NCBI GenBank assembly: GCA_036405135.1
Contig: DASWYF010000020.1
Span: forward strand, 124,001 to 188,000
Direction: 5' to 3'
Length of the DNA stretch: 64,000 bases
Origin: Verrucomicrobiia bacterium
GTDB taxonomy: Bacteria > Verrucomicrobiota > Verrucomicrobiia > Limisphaerales > JAEYXS01
In this document: positions 23,951 through 31,946 of the stretch, piece by piece
Numbering within the stretch: the stretch's first letter is position 1
How the letters are laid out: each line of letters opens with the position of its first letter
The notes under the pieces: generated by a model
Databases searched by the model: none
Seen by the model: the letters and a program-made list of their open reading frames with translations, nothing else
Told to the model about the DNA's origin: nothing
Made by a program: the position numbers and the translations under genes

Positions 23951-24652
23951 ATGCTCGCGAATACTGTCGTTGAATTGTTCATCAAGGGCGGCCCCATCAT
24001 GTGGCCGATCCTCATCGTTGTTCTGGTTGCCGTCGCGGTGGTCGGTGAGCGGATCATCTGGTGGAGCACGCTGGCGAAGAAGCGTGATGCGAAGCGGCTG
24101 GAGCAGGTGTTGACGGCGATCGAGGTGGGTGATTTCAACACAGCATCGAATCGCGCGAAGGATTCAGAAGACCCGGTGATCCGTATGATTTGGCATGGGT
24201 TGAACCATGTTCACTCTTCCATGCAGGGGGCGTTGCAGGTGGCGGCGGGTGTAGAACTGCAACGCGCGGGCCGTTTCATCATGGCGATGGATACGATCAT
24301 CACGCTGGCGCCGTTGCTTGGTTTGCTCGGCACGGTGACGGGCATCATGGCTTCATTCGATTCCATCGGCGGTTCTGAACTGGCCGTGGAGAAGGTGACG
24401 GGCGGTATCGGTGAGGCGCTCATCGCGACGGGTGCGGGCCTGGGCATCGCGATCTTTGTGCTGATCCCGTTCAATTATTTCACGGCGAAGGTCGCGCGCT
24501 TGCAGTTCGAGCTGGAGTCTGCGGCGACGAATGTCGAGGTGATGGTGCAGGCGGCGAAGCACAAGGAATCGGATGGCGGCACGTTCCGTGAGACGCCAGC
24601 TCCTCCTGCGCCCTCGATGATCAGCGCGCGCAAATCTACGACTACAGTTTGA
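23951..24652 (+). CDS. exbB: ExbB/TolQ/MotA-family proton-channel subunit
   Basis: A 233-residue membrane protein with three hydrophobic segments: IMWPILIVVLVAVAVVGERI, LAPLLGLLGTVTGIMASF and GLGIAIFVLIPFNYFTAKV. The LAPLLGLLGTVTGI and ALIATGAGLGIAI motifs are diagnostic for ExbB/TolQ. It forms the pentameric stator in which ExbD sits, powering TonB. The position between tonB and exbD supports ExbB rather than TolQ. Residues near 60-85 form the usual cytoplasmic helix. Confidence 0.93.
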   Translation: MLANTVVELFIKGGPIMWPILIVVLVAVAVVGERIIWWSTLAKKRDAKRLEQVLTAIEVGDFNTASNRAKDSEDPVIRMIWHGLNHVHSSMQGALQVAAGVELQRAGRFIMAMDTIITLAPLLGLLGTVTGIMASFDSIGGSELAVEKVTGGIGEALIATGAGLGIAIFVLIPFNYFTAKVARLQFELESAATNVEVMVQAAKHKESDGGTFRETPAPPAPSMISARKSTTTV

Positions 24653-24674
24653 TGGGGCTTCCTTCCAGACGCGC

Positions 24675-25097
24675 ATGAAAATCGGTTCTCCATTGCCACA
24701 CCGGAAAGCACGGATTGAGATCGTCCCGTTGATCGACATCATGTTCTTTCTGTTGGCGTCGTTCATGATGGTGAGTCTCACGATGGTGAAGTTGCAATCC
24801 ATCAAGATGGACCTGCCTACGGCCACGCAGGCGACGAAGGATTTCAAGCCGGACCTGGTGAACATCGCAGTGGACAAGCAAGGTGACATCTACATCGAGA
24901 AGGAGCGCAAGACGTTGGTGGAGATGCATGATTATCTGGTGAAACGGGTGGCGGAGAAGAAGGACATCCCGGTGTATATCAGCGGCGACAAGGCGGCGAG
25001 CCACGGGGCGGTGATCAATGTGTTGGACATGGTGCGCAGAGCGGGTGTGCAGAAGGTTTCCTTCGCCATCGCAGCCGCGAGCGAGGGGGAGAAGTAA
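24675..25097 (+). CDS. exbD: ExbD/TolR-family biopolymer transport protein
   Basis: A 140-residue protein: short basic cytoplasmic start, one membrane helix with the essential proton-carrying aspartate (Asp21 in VPLIDIMFFLLASFMM), and a periplasmic domain with DKQGDIYIEKER and the VYISGDKAASHGAVINVLDM strand-helix motif. It partners ExbB to energise TonB. The spacer to exbB is 22 bases and to the next gene three, so all are in one operon. Confidence 0.93.
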   Translation: MKIGSPLPHRKARIEIVPLIDIMFFLLASFMMVSLTMVKLQSIKMDLPTATQATKDFKPDLVNIAVDKQGDIYIEKERKTLVEMHDYLVKRVAEKKDIPVYISGDKAASHGAVINVLDMVRRAGVQKVSFAIAAASEGEK

Positions 25098-25100
25098 GAC

Positions 25101-25685
25101 ATGAAGAAGTGGCTGCCGAATCTGTTGCTGGTGTGGTCGCTCATCCTGTGCGGGCTGATCACGGTGCAGTGGTTCCGCGAGGCGAAGCTGCGCGGGGAAT
25201 TGCAGGCGCAGCATGACGCCGTGGTGAAGGGGGATGAGAAGTTCAAGGAGCTGGAAGGCAAGCACAAGCTGCTGGAGAACGAGATCAAACGGCTCGATGG
25301 CGTGAAAGTAGAGCTGACGGATGCTTCGAAGAAAACTTCACAAGAGGTGTTCACCTTGCGGCGTTCGTTGGCAGAGGCGGAGCAGAAGGGGAATCGCGCG
25401 GAGAAGCAGAGCGAGGCTTATAAGAAGGCGCTTGAGCAGGCGAATGCGAGCATCGAGCGGCAGAACAAGGAGATGGAGCGCCAGAACGAGGATATCAAGA
25501 AGCAGAACGAAGGGATGAAGCAGGCGAATGCGGCGATCACGCAGCAGAACAAAACGATCGAGACGATGGGCAAGGAGCGGAATGAGATCGTGGAGAAGTA
25601 TAACAAGCTGGTGAAAGAATATGAGGATGTGGTGAAGCGGCTGGAGGAGGCGACGGCGGATCCGAAGGCGAAGAAGAAGGAGTAG
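25101..25685 (+). CDS. Membrane-anchored coiled-coil protein in the TonB operon
   Basis: A 194-residue protein with one N-terminal membrane helix (LLLVWSLILCGLITVQWF) and then a nearly continuous coiled coil rich in Lys, Glu, Gln and Asn. A central region repeats I-x-x-Q-N-K/E about every seven residues (ASIERQNKEMERQNEDIKKQNE). The lysine-rich end is KAKKKE. It starts three bases after exbD. I know no standard fourth ExbBD subunit of this kind; a periplasmic brace that spans the envelope or organises the motor is inference. Confidence 0.72.
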   Translation: MKKWLPNLLLVWSLILCGLITVQWFREAKLRGELQAQHDAVVKGDEKFKELEGKHKLLENEIKRLDGVKVELTDASKKTSQEVFTLRRSLAEAEQKGNRAEKQSEAYKKALEQANASIERQNKEMERQNEDIKKQNEGMKQANAAITQQNKTIETMGKERNEIVEKYNKLVKEYEDVVKRLEEATADPKAKKKE

Positions 25686-25697
25686 GCCGGAGGTGGT

Positions 25698-26159
25698 TTA
25701 GGCTTTTCCGAATTGCATGAATGTGCGGTGGAGCATCTCCAAGTCGGTTTCGTCATAGGCTCCATCGTGAGCAAGTTTTTGAAAGGTGAGGAGGATTGTT
25801 TCCTTTTGCGCGTCAGTCAGGCACTGGATGCGTGAGGCGAATGTGGAATTGGCCGCACCAGTTAGGCGGCGTGGAGGAATGAAGGCGTACTTCAGCTCAA
25901 GCACCATTACGTCCGCTTTCCCAATATCCGTTGTGACGGCGAGAAGATAGGCGGGCAAGTAGTGTTGAAACCCGGCTTCGCTCAACCAACTGAGTGCGTT
26001 CGCATATCTCAGCTCTTGAATGGAAAGTTCATGCCATTTCTTTCCGCACAAATAGTGGAGGACATGTTGTGCTTCTTCACACTGGCTGAAGGTGATGTTG
26101 TCATCACCGGGGTAGGGAACATCGGCAAAGGCCTTTGCAATTTGTGTTCGCAAATTCAA
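25698..26159 (-). CDS. Conserved hypothetical protein, DUF6714-like
   Basis: A 153-residue soluble protein without signal peptide. The opening IAKAFADVPYPGDDNITFSQCEEAQ, then WHELSIQELRYANALSWLSEAGFQHYLPAYLLA, resembles the DUF6714 family as I recall it. The function of that family is unknown. It is convergent with the TonB operon, with twelve bases between stops. It is preceded (downstream in window coordinates) by a small hairpin repeat. Confidence 0.65.
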   Translation of the reverse strand: MNLRTQIAKAFADVPYPGDDNITFSQCEEAQHVLHYLCGKKWHELSIQELRYANALSWLSEAGFQHYLPAYLLAVTTDIGKADVMVLELKYAFIPPRRLTGAANSTFASRIQCLTDAQKETILLTFQKLAHDGAYDETDLEMLHRTFMQFGKA

Positions 26160-26206
26160 GGTGGTTGCGAGGAATATGTTATGGGCTTCGGCGAGAGCGC
26201 AGGAAC

Positions 26207-26227
26207 TGCCGGCTGGAATCCGGCAGC
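26207..26227. repeat. Short hairpin repeat CTGCCGG-N7-CCGGCAG, copy 1
   Basis: A perfect 7-bp inverted repeat with a 7-base loop, followed by CAC. The same stem, loop length and trailing bases recur at 42545-42565. Confidence 0.55.
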
Positions 26228-26236
26228 ACGGTCTAT

Positions 26237-27643
26237 TTAGCGATTCACTGGTATGGCGTTGATGATGAGTTCTTGGCGGTCGCCGATGACGGCGCGGCCT
26301 TGTATCTGCATTGATGGGGGAAGATTGGTTGGTGCTTCGATTTGTTTTTTGGCGACTAGCGCGCGGGTATTGGCGTTGGTCCCGATGGCGGCGGTGTTCT
26401 TGAAGGTGCCGTCGATGACTACGGGCTGGTTCAAGGTGCGGTTCATGCCGGTGGCGCGGAAGTAGCGGTCGATGTTGGCATTGGATTCGGCCAAGGCACT
26501 GCGAGTGCGGAGGTTTTCGGCTTCGGACGCGGTGCGTGTGTCGCGCAGTGCGCCGCCGCGATTCATTTGTATGCGGGCGTTGTCCTTCGCGACTTCGTCA
26601 CGCGCCTCCTGATTGCGATTTGCTTCCTCGGGGGTGATCAGGCTGCCGAGGTAAACGGAGCCATCGTTGTCGGTTATCTTCAGTTCATTACCGTTTTGTT
26701 GCACTTGGAATTGTTCGAGCACTTCGGGGCTGGGCGGTGATTGGAGATTGCGGCGCATACCGGCGCGGGAAGGGATTTGCTCGAAGCGCTGGCCAGTGTT
26801 GTCGCTGGGGAGTGCGACTTTGGCTTTTTCTGCCGCTTGCGCTACGTCAGGCGCGGGGACGGATGCTGAAGGAGCGCTCGGTGCGGGTGGCGGCAAGGCG
26901 GTGACGGCCATGCGTTTGGCGGCGATCGTGGGCGCAGGCTTTTCCGTGAGATCCTCTCGCATGGTGATGGAGGCGGAAGAGATGGGCGCGGAGGCTGGGG
27001 CTGCGACGGTAACGACAAGGGGCGCGGATGCGGTGTTTGCGGGAAGGGGTCTGGTAACGGCTGGAGTGGCGGCGAGTGCATCGGCTTTTAGCTTGGCCGG
27101 TTCGAACACGGACATGACTGCGTCTTTTGGTGCAGTGCCAGCCTGGCGTGCGGAGGATTTGGTTTCTGCATAGGTAAAGGGCATCTCTTTTTTGAGGGTC
27201 GGACCTTGAGGATCGAAGACGACGGATTCCATCGCTTCACGAGGTGATGGAGGTGCTCCGGCGTCTAAAGCAAAGGCGGCAGGTTGAGGGGAAGTAGGGG
27301 CCATTTCAGCCGAGATTGCGGTAGCTGCTGGAGGAGTGCCTGGAGCTTGCGCGAAGTCCATTTCGTTTTGCGAGCCGGGCTTCATCGTGAAGACGGCCAA
27401 GAGCATAACACAGCAGGAAGCGAAGAGAAGGCCAGGCCAGTAGGACCACCATGGACGCGCTGATTTTTCATGAGCAGTCGCGGCTGCTGCCGCTGAGGTG
27501 GTGCCGTAGGTGCGCGCCACTTCGCCCTGCAACATCGCGCGGGTGGCGGGATGCAGCTCCACCTGATCGCCCGCAGCGGCGCGACGCTTTTCAGCGTGTT
27601 CTCGCAACTGCTTCTCGATGTCTTTTTCAGGTTCTTGCGACAT
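26237..27643 (-). CDS. Single-pass membrane protein paired with the ECF sigma factor (possible anti-sigma)
   Basis: A 468-residue protein: a charged cytoplasmic region of about 65 residues (EKDIEKQLREHAEKRRAAAG), one membrane helix (YWPGLLFASCCVMLLAVF) and a long Ala/Pro-rich periplasmic part with a more ordered region near the C-terminus. It begins seven bases after the ECF sigma gene, the usual place for an anti-sigma factor. It lacks the zinc-binding His-x3-Cys-x2-Cys motif of ZAS anti-sigmas. A regulatory role is inferred from context only. Confidence 0.65.
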   Translation of the reverse strand: MSQEPEKDIEKQLREHAEKRRAAAGDQVELHPATRAMLQGEVARTYGTTSAAAAATAHEKSARPWWSYWPGLLFASCCVMLLAVFTMKPGSQNEMDFAQAPGTPPAATAISAEMAPTSPQPAAFALDAGAPPSPREAMESVVFDPQGPTLKKEMPFTYAETKSSARQAGTAPKDAVMSVFEPAKLKADALAATPAVTRPLPANTASAPLVVTVAAPASAPISSASITMREDLTEKPAPTIAAKRMAVTALPPPAPSAPSASVPAPDVAQAAEKAKVALPSDNTGQRFEQIPSRAGMRRNLQSPPSPEVLEQFQVQQNGNELKITDNDGSVYLGSLITPEEANRNQEARDEVAKDNARIQMNRGGALRDTRTASEAENLRTRSALAESNANIDRYFRATGMNRTLNQPVVIDGTFKNTAAIGTNANTRALVAKKQIEAPTNLPPSMQIQGRAVIGDRQELIINAIPVNR

Positions 27644-27649
27644 GGTCGT

Positions 27650-28276
27650 CTATTTGTTTGACGGAGAAACGCTGGCATTTCCCCGAGAAAATTTTATACG
27701 GGCGATCTCTTCGAGCTTATCGAGGCACTTGCTCAACCGTGAGCTGACGGTTTTCTCGTTGAGTTCCAAGGCTTTCGATATTTCTTCGTAGCTGAGATCG
27801 CCGAAGTAGCGGAGCTCGATTATTTCGCGGCAAGGGTCGCCCAGCTCGGTCAGGGCGGTGATGATGAGGGAGCCATCTTCCTGCGTGGTGAGGGCGGTGT
27901 CCGGACCGGGTTGCTGGCTGGGGGGATCAATGGTCAGGCCGGTGTCTGGGTCTTCTGCGTGGAGTGAAAAGGTGAGCTGTCCGCCGCCGCGTTTGGCGGC
28001 GCGTTGTTTCTCCTGATGGTCGCGCGCCTTGTTCACGGCGATGCGGAAGAGCCAGGTCTGGAACTGGCTGTGGCCTTGGAACGTGGCGAGGTTTTTTACG
28101 ACGGTGAGAAAGGTTTCCTGGCAGATCTCGTCCACATCTTCCGCAGTGAGGGTGTTGGAGAGCTGGAAGAGGAAGCGGCCGCAGGGGGCGTAGTGCCGGT
28201 CAAAGAGTTCATCCCAAGCGGCGGAGTCGCCTCGGCGACAGCGCGCGAGCAATTCTGCTTCCTCGGGGGAACTCAT
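27650..28276 (-). CDS. ECF-type RNA polymerase sigma factor
   Basis: A 208-residue sigma-70-family protein. Region 2 has DRHYAPCGRFLFQL, DVDEICQETFLTVV and FQTWLFRIAVNKARDH. Region 4 has CREIIELRYFGDLSYEEISKAL and NEKTVSSRLSKCLDKLEEI, a complete helix-turn-helix. Between them is an extended linker of about 45 residues (GGGQLTFSLHAEDPD...). It should direct polymerase to a specific set of promoters and is probably held inactive by the downstream membrane protein. The signal sensed is unknown. Confidence 0.92.
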   Translation of the reverse strand: MSSPEEAELLARCRRGDSAAWDELFDRHYAPCGRFLFQLSNTLTAEDVDEICQETFLTVVKNLATFQGHSQFQTWLFRIAVNKARDHQEKQRAAKRGGGQLTFSLHAEDPDTGLTIDPPSQQPGPDTALTTQEDGSLIITALTELGDPCREIIELRYFGDLSYEEISKALELNEKTVSSRLSKCLDKLEEIARIKFSRGNASVSPSNK

Positions 28277-28305
28277 GCGAGGGGCAGTATAGGGGAGCGG
28301 GGGAA

Positions 28306-28333
28306 ACGTTCAACTTCCAACGTCCAACGTTCA
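28306..28333. repeat. Heptamer tandem repeat in the sigma-factor spacer
   Basis: Four consecutive 7-base units of the form ACKTYCA (ACGTTCA, ACTTCCA, ACGTCCA, ACGTTCA) lie 30 bases upstream of the sigma-factor start. Similar heptamer runs occur in intergenic DNA of other environmental bacteria. Confidence 0.6.
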
Positions 28334-28400
28334 GGAAAGGAAGAAAGTGTTTTTTAGCACGGATTGAACACTGAAGACATACAGAGCGAGGAGAGGGTTT

Positions 28401-28428
28401 TGACAGGATCGACAAGATTTACAGGATG
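28401..28428. repeat. ACAGGAT-type tandem repeat
   Basis: Three related units of about nine bases (TGACAGGAT, CGACAAGAT, TTACAGGAT) lie in the same spacer as the heptamer run. TTGACA within it mimics a -35 box, but no gene follows on the plus strand. Confidence 0.55.
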
Positions 28429-28493
28429 CTGGATTGGTTCCGAGGACGGGATTCAGATGTTCGGGCTCTGTCTGCTATTTGTCCGGTGAGTCG

Positions 28494-29060
28494 TCAGACT
28501 TTGAGCGAGGCGCGGAAGCCGCGGGCGGCGTAGTAGGATTGGGCGCCGTTGTGACCGGTGAATACGCGGCCGTAGCGGCGTTCTCCGTAGAGGGCACCGC
28601 CGAGGTCGCGGATGGCCGCAGGGGTTTTGATCCAGCTCGAGGTCTTGGTGTCGAAGGTGCCGAGTTTTTGCAGGTCGAAATATTCTTCCTCGGTCAGCAG
28701 TTGGACACCCATGGCCGTGGCCATGTCCATGGCGGTGGTCTTTGGTTTGTGCTCTTTGCGGGAGTCGAGACCTTCGCGGTCGTAACAGACGCTGACGCGG
28801 GCTTTGGGTGTCTCGGCGGAGCAATCGAAGAAAGTGTACTCGCCCGATTTTTTATCGTGGGCGATGACATCGGGTTCGCCACCGGTCGTTTCCATCTCGT
28901 GGAGAGACCAGAATTTTTCCGGGCTGGCTTCGAGACGTGTCTGAACATTGCTCCAATCAAGGTCTTGATGACGGGCCGGGTTTTTCTCGAAGCGGTTTTT
29001 TAAAGCAGAGAGCAGTGCTTTGCTTTGAGCGGGGGACAGCGCATTCTTGGCGGATTTCAT
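28494..29060 (-). CDS. DUF4256 family protein
   Basis: A 188-residue cytoplasmic protein matching DUF4256 over its length: LLSALKNRFEKNPARHQDLDW, FWSLHEMETTGGEPDV, FFDCSAETPKARVSVCYDREGL, AMGVQLLTEEEYFDLQKLG and FDTKTSSWIKTPAAIRDLGGALYGERRYGRVFTGHNGAQSYYAARGFR. The family's function is not known. Spacing suggests a single-gene unit. Confidence 0.85.
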   Translation of the reverse strand: MKSAKNALSPAQSKALLSALKNRFEKNPARHQDLDWSNVQTRLEASPEKFWSLHEMETTGGEPDVIAHDKKSGEYTFFDCSAETPKARVSVCYDREGLDSRKEHKPKTTAMDMATAMGVQLLTEEEYFDLQKLGTFDTKTSSWIKTPAAIRDLGGALYGERRYGRVFTGHNGAQSYYAARGFRASLKV

Positions 29061-29136
29061 AGGCTATGTTTTGAACTCTAGCTGTGAGCCCGGCGGTTTC
29101 AAATGCTGAGAGCGCCGAGATTTGTAAACAGCCGGT

Positions 29137-29985
29137 CTATACCCATTTGACCTTGCCCCAATGCACGTCGAGCTGTTTGGTGAGGTAGAGCTGCACACCT
29201 TTCAGGAGAGTTTTGGCTTCGAGCTTCTGGCCTTGGTCCATGATCTCTTTGAGTGTGTAGGTGGGCTTCACCGGGAAGGCGCTTTGAGCGATGATGGGGC
29301 CTTCATCGAGGTGCATGCTCACGAAATGCGCGGTCACACCGATGATCTTCACGCCGTGCTCGTAGGCCTGGCGATAGGCTTGCGGTCCAGGGAAGCTGGG
29401 CAACAAGGAAGGATGGATGTTGATGATCTTGTTCTTGTAGCGCCACACGAAGTTCGGCGAGAGGATCTTCATGAAGCGCGCGAGCACCACGAAATCGATC
29501 TCATGCTCGGCGAGGATCTCCAGCGCTTTCGCTTCGGATTGCGCGCGGTCTTCCCAAGGAAGATGAATGAACGGCAGACCGGCTTTCTTCGCCATCGGTT
29601 CGAGGTCGCGATGATTGCCCAGCACTAACACGGGTTCTGCTTGGCGGATCTTGCCGGACTTGGCGGCAGCGAGGAGGGTTTCAAGGCAGCGCGGTTCTTT
29701 CGTAACGAAGATAGCCATGCGCTGGCGGGTATGTGGCTTGGTGAAGCGCAGGGTGATCTCCATACCGAGTTCTTGGCCGAGGGCGGCCAAGCCGGTCTTT
29801 ACCGATGCCGCCACAAGTTTTTCCTCCGGCCAGGAGGCGTTCACCGTCATGCTGAACTGGCCACGAGTGACCTGTTCCTCGAGGGCCTCGATGTTCGCGC
29901 CCTGTAAGAAAAGATAATTCGTGATGCGGGCGATGACGCCCGTCTTGTCCTTGCCGATGACGGTGATGGTGGCCAGACGTTTCAT
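29137..29985 (-). CDS. purU: Formyltetrahydrofolate deformylase
   Basis: A 282-residue PurU. Residues 1-80 form an ACT-like regulatory domain (ATITVIGKDKTGVIARITNYLF). The rest is a formyl-transferase fold with the N-H-D catalytic set: NIHPSLLPSFPG (about residue 188), then GVTAHFVSMHLDEGPIIAQ. It hydrolyses 10-formyl-THF to THF and formate, balancing one-carbon units for purine synthesis. ATG 29985 (MKRLATITVIG) is chosen because the ACT domain begins there; the longer ORF adds 38 residues with no family match. Confidence 0.93.
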   Translation of the reverse strand: MKRLATITVIGKDKTGVIARITNYLFLQGANIEALEEQVTRGQFSMTVNASWPEEKLVAASVKTGLAALGQELGMEITLRFTKPHTRQRMAIFVTKEPRCLETLLAAAKSGKIRQAEPVLVLGNHRDLEPMAKKAGLPFIHLPWEDRAQSEAKALEILAEHEIDFVVLARFMKILSPNFVWRYKNKIINIHPSLLPSFPGPQAYRQAYEHGVKIIGVTAHFVSMHLDEGPIIAQSAFPVKPTYTLKEIMDQGQKLEAKTLLKGVQLYLTKQLDVHWGKVKWV

Positions 29986-30199
29986 AGACTTAAGCGGGAA
30001 ATGAAGGCGGGAAGTGCCGTTTGAGTAAATCTTTTTCGCATGCATTAGGGCCGCTTCTCTTTGTGTGATTGTAGCATGAGTTAATGCAAAGTTATGCAAA
30101 ATGCCTCTTAACGTGATGTTTTCCGTAAATCCTTTGACCCATGGCGCAACTTTCCCTAGCTTCTCGTGTTACACGATTTGAAGTTAACCAGTAGCATAC

Positions 30200-31945
30200 A
30201 TGGCATTTAGGTCTATCAAGTCGGTACTCGCCGATGCGGCACTGGCGACTCCCGACCAGTTCGAGGAGTGGCGTAAGGCGTGGCGCATCTCGGCGGAGAA
30301 TGGCTCTCAAGAGGGCTTGCTCGCCTTTTTCTGCCGGGAAGCCGGGATGAGCCAGGATCAGTTCCTCCAAAAGCTGGCTCATGCGCTGGGTTGGGAATTC
30401 GTGGAATTGAAGAAGGTCGATGTGCCGGCTGAGGCCCGCGCCCGTATCTCCACCAAGATCGCTTTCCAATACAATATCCTGCCGACAGCTTTCATCGACG
30501 GCAAACTGCAGATCGCTGTCAGCGACCCTTTTGATGCTGGCATGTTGAGCGCAGTGCAATTCGATGCCGGTTGCCCGGTGACATTCGCCCTGGCTCCGCG
30601 TGAAGAGATCGAGAAGGCGTTGAAGAAATATTATGGCGTGGGTGCCGAGACGTTGGATGAGATCGCCAAGGATGATCCTCTGGACCTGGAGGTCAGTGAC
30701 AAGGAGATCACCGAGGACGACCAAGAAGCCTCCATCATCAAATTCGTGAACCAGATCATCTGGGAAGCGCACAAAACGCGCGCCACGGACATCCATTTCG
30801 AACCGAACGAAGACGAGCTGCGCATCCGTTACCGCATCGACGGCATCTTGCATCAGACGCCGATGCCCCCGCAGTTGAAGCATTATCAATCGGCCATCAT
30901 CTCGCGTATCAAGGTGATGTCCGGAATGAACATCTCGGAGAAGCGTTTGCCGCAAGATGGTCGTATCAACGTCCGCATCAAGGGCGAGGAGATCGACATC
31001 CGCGTATCTACCGTGCCGACGGTTTACGGTGAGAGCGTGTCCTTGCGTTTGCTCTCGCGTGGCAAGGTATTGATCGGTCTGGAAAAACTTGGTTTCTCCA
31101 AGCGGGAAGACGATGCGCTCCGTGACCTGATCGTCAAACCTCACGGCATCATCTTGGTCACCGGGCCTACGGGTGCCGGTAAATCCACTTCACTTTACGC
31201 GTTCCTCAACACGATCAACTCGGTGCATAAACGCATCATCACGATCGAGGAGCCGGTCGAATACGAACTCAAGGGCATCAACCAGATCGCAGTGCGTTCA
31301 GACATCGGTCTGACATTCGCAGTGGGCTTGCGTCATATCCTGCGCCAAGACCCGAACGTGATCATGGTGGGTGAGATCCGTGACTTGGAGACGGCGGAGA
31401 TCGCCATCCGCGCGGCGCTCACGGGTCACTTGGTATTCAGCACACTGCACACGAATGATGCCTCCAGCGCGTTCACGCGTTTGATCGACATGGGCATCGA
31501 GCCGTTCCTAGTAGCTTCGTCCATCGAGGCCGTGCTGGCGCAACGTCTCGTGCGTACCATCTGCCCGCACTGCAAAGTGGAGCAGAAGGTAGATCGCGAT
31601 TACTTGCGCAAGCTGGGTTATCCGGCGGCGGAGTTGCCCACTGCGAAATTCTGGCACGGTGCAGGATGTGATGAATGCCGCGGCTCCGGTTACACGGGCC
31701 GTTTGGGCATCTATGAACTGCTGGTCGTGAACGAGGATCTTCGTCCGTTGATCCTGAACCGTTCGGCGGCCTCGACCATTGCGCAGAAAGCAGTGGCTCA
31801 AGGCATGCGCACGTTGCGTCATGACGGCTGGAAGAAAGTTCGCGAGGGCATCACCACGGTGGAGGAAGTGCTGCGTGTGACACAAACGGAAGAGCACCAG
31901 TCCCTGCTGGAAGACCAGAACACCATTTTCATGACCAAGGAGTAG
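30200..31945 (+). CDS. gspE: GspE/PilB-type secretion or pilus-assembly ATPase
   Basis: A 581-residue ATPase, first gene of a four-gene operon. Residues 1-150 form the N-terminal GspE/PilB domain. The core has Walker A GPTGAGKS (about residue 321), an Asp box ITIEEPVEYEL, Walker B VGEIRDLETAEIA and His box GHLVFSTLHTND. The zinc-binding pair CPHC and CDECRGSGYTGR follows, as in GspE and PilB. It drives pseudopilus or pilus assembly from the cytoplasmic face. The secretin gene downstream shows an outer-membrane system. No platform protein (GspF/PilC) or pilin is in the window. Confidence 0.92.
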   Translation: MAFRSIKSVLADAALATPDQFEEWRKAWRISAENGSQEGLLAFFCREAGMSQDQFLQKLAHALGWEFVELKKVDVPAEARARISTKIAFQYNILPTAFIDGKLQIAVSDPFDAGMLSAVQFDAGCPVTFALAPREEIEKALKKYYGVGAETLDEIAKDDPLDLEVSDKEITEDDQEASIIKFVNQIIWEAHKTRATDIHFEPNEDELRIRYRIDGILHQTPMPPQLKHYQSAIISRIKVMSGMNISEKRLPQDGRINVRIKGEEIDIRVSTVPTVYGESVSLRLLSRGKVLIGLEKLGFSKREDDALRDLIVKPHGIILVTGPTGAGKSTSLYAFLNTINSVHKRIITIEEPVEYELKGINQIAVRSDIGLTFAVGLRHILRQDPNVIMVGEIRDLETAEIAIRAALTGHLVFSTLHTNDASSAFTRLIDMGIEPFLVASSIEAVLAQRLVRTICPHCKVEQKVDRDYLRKLGYPAAELPTAKFWHGAGCDECRGSGYTGRLGIYELLVVNEDLRPLILNRSAASTIAQKAVAQGMRTLRHDGWKKVREGITTVEEVLRVTQTEEHQSLLEDQNTIFMTKE

Positions 31946-31946
31946 C

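Noticed and set aside
28401-28406. TTGACA as a -35 promoter box
   Set aside because: It is part of a tandem repeat and no plus-strand gene follows.
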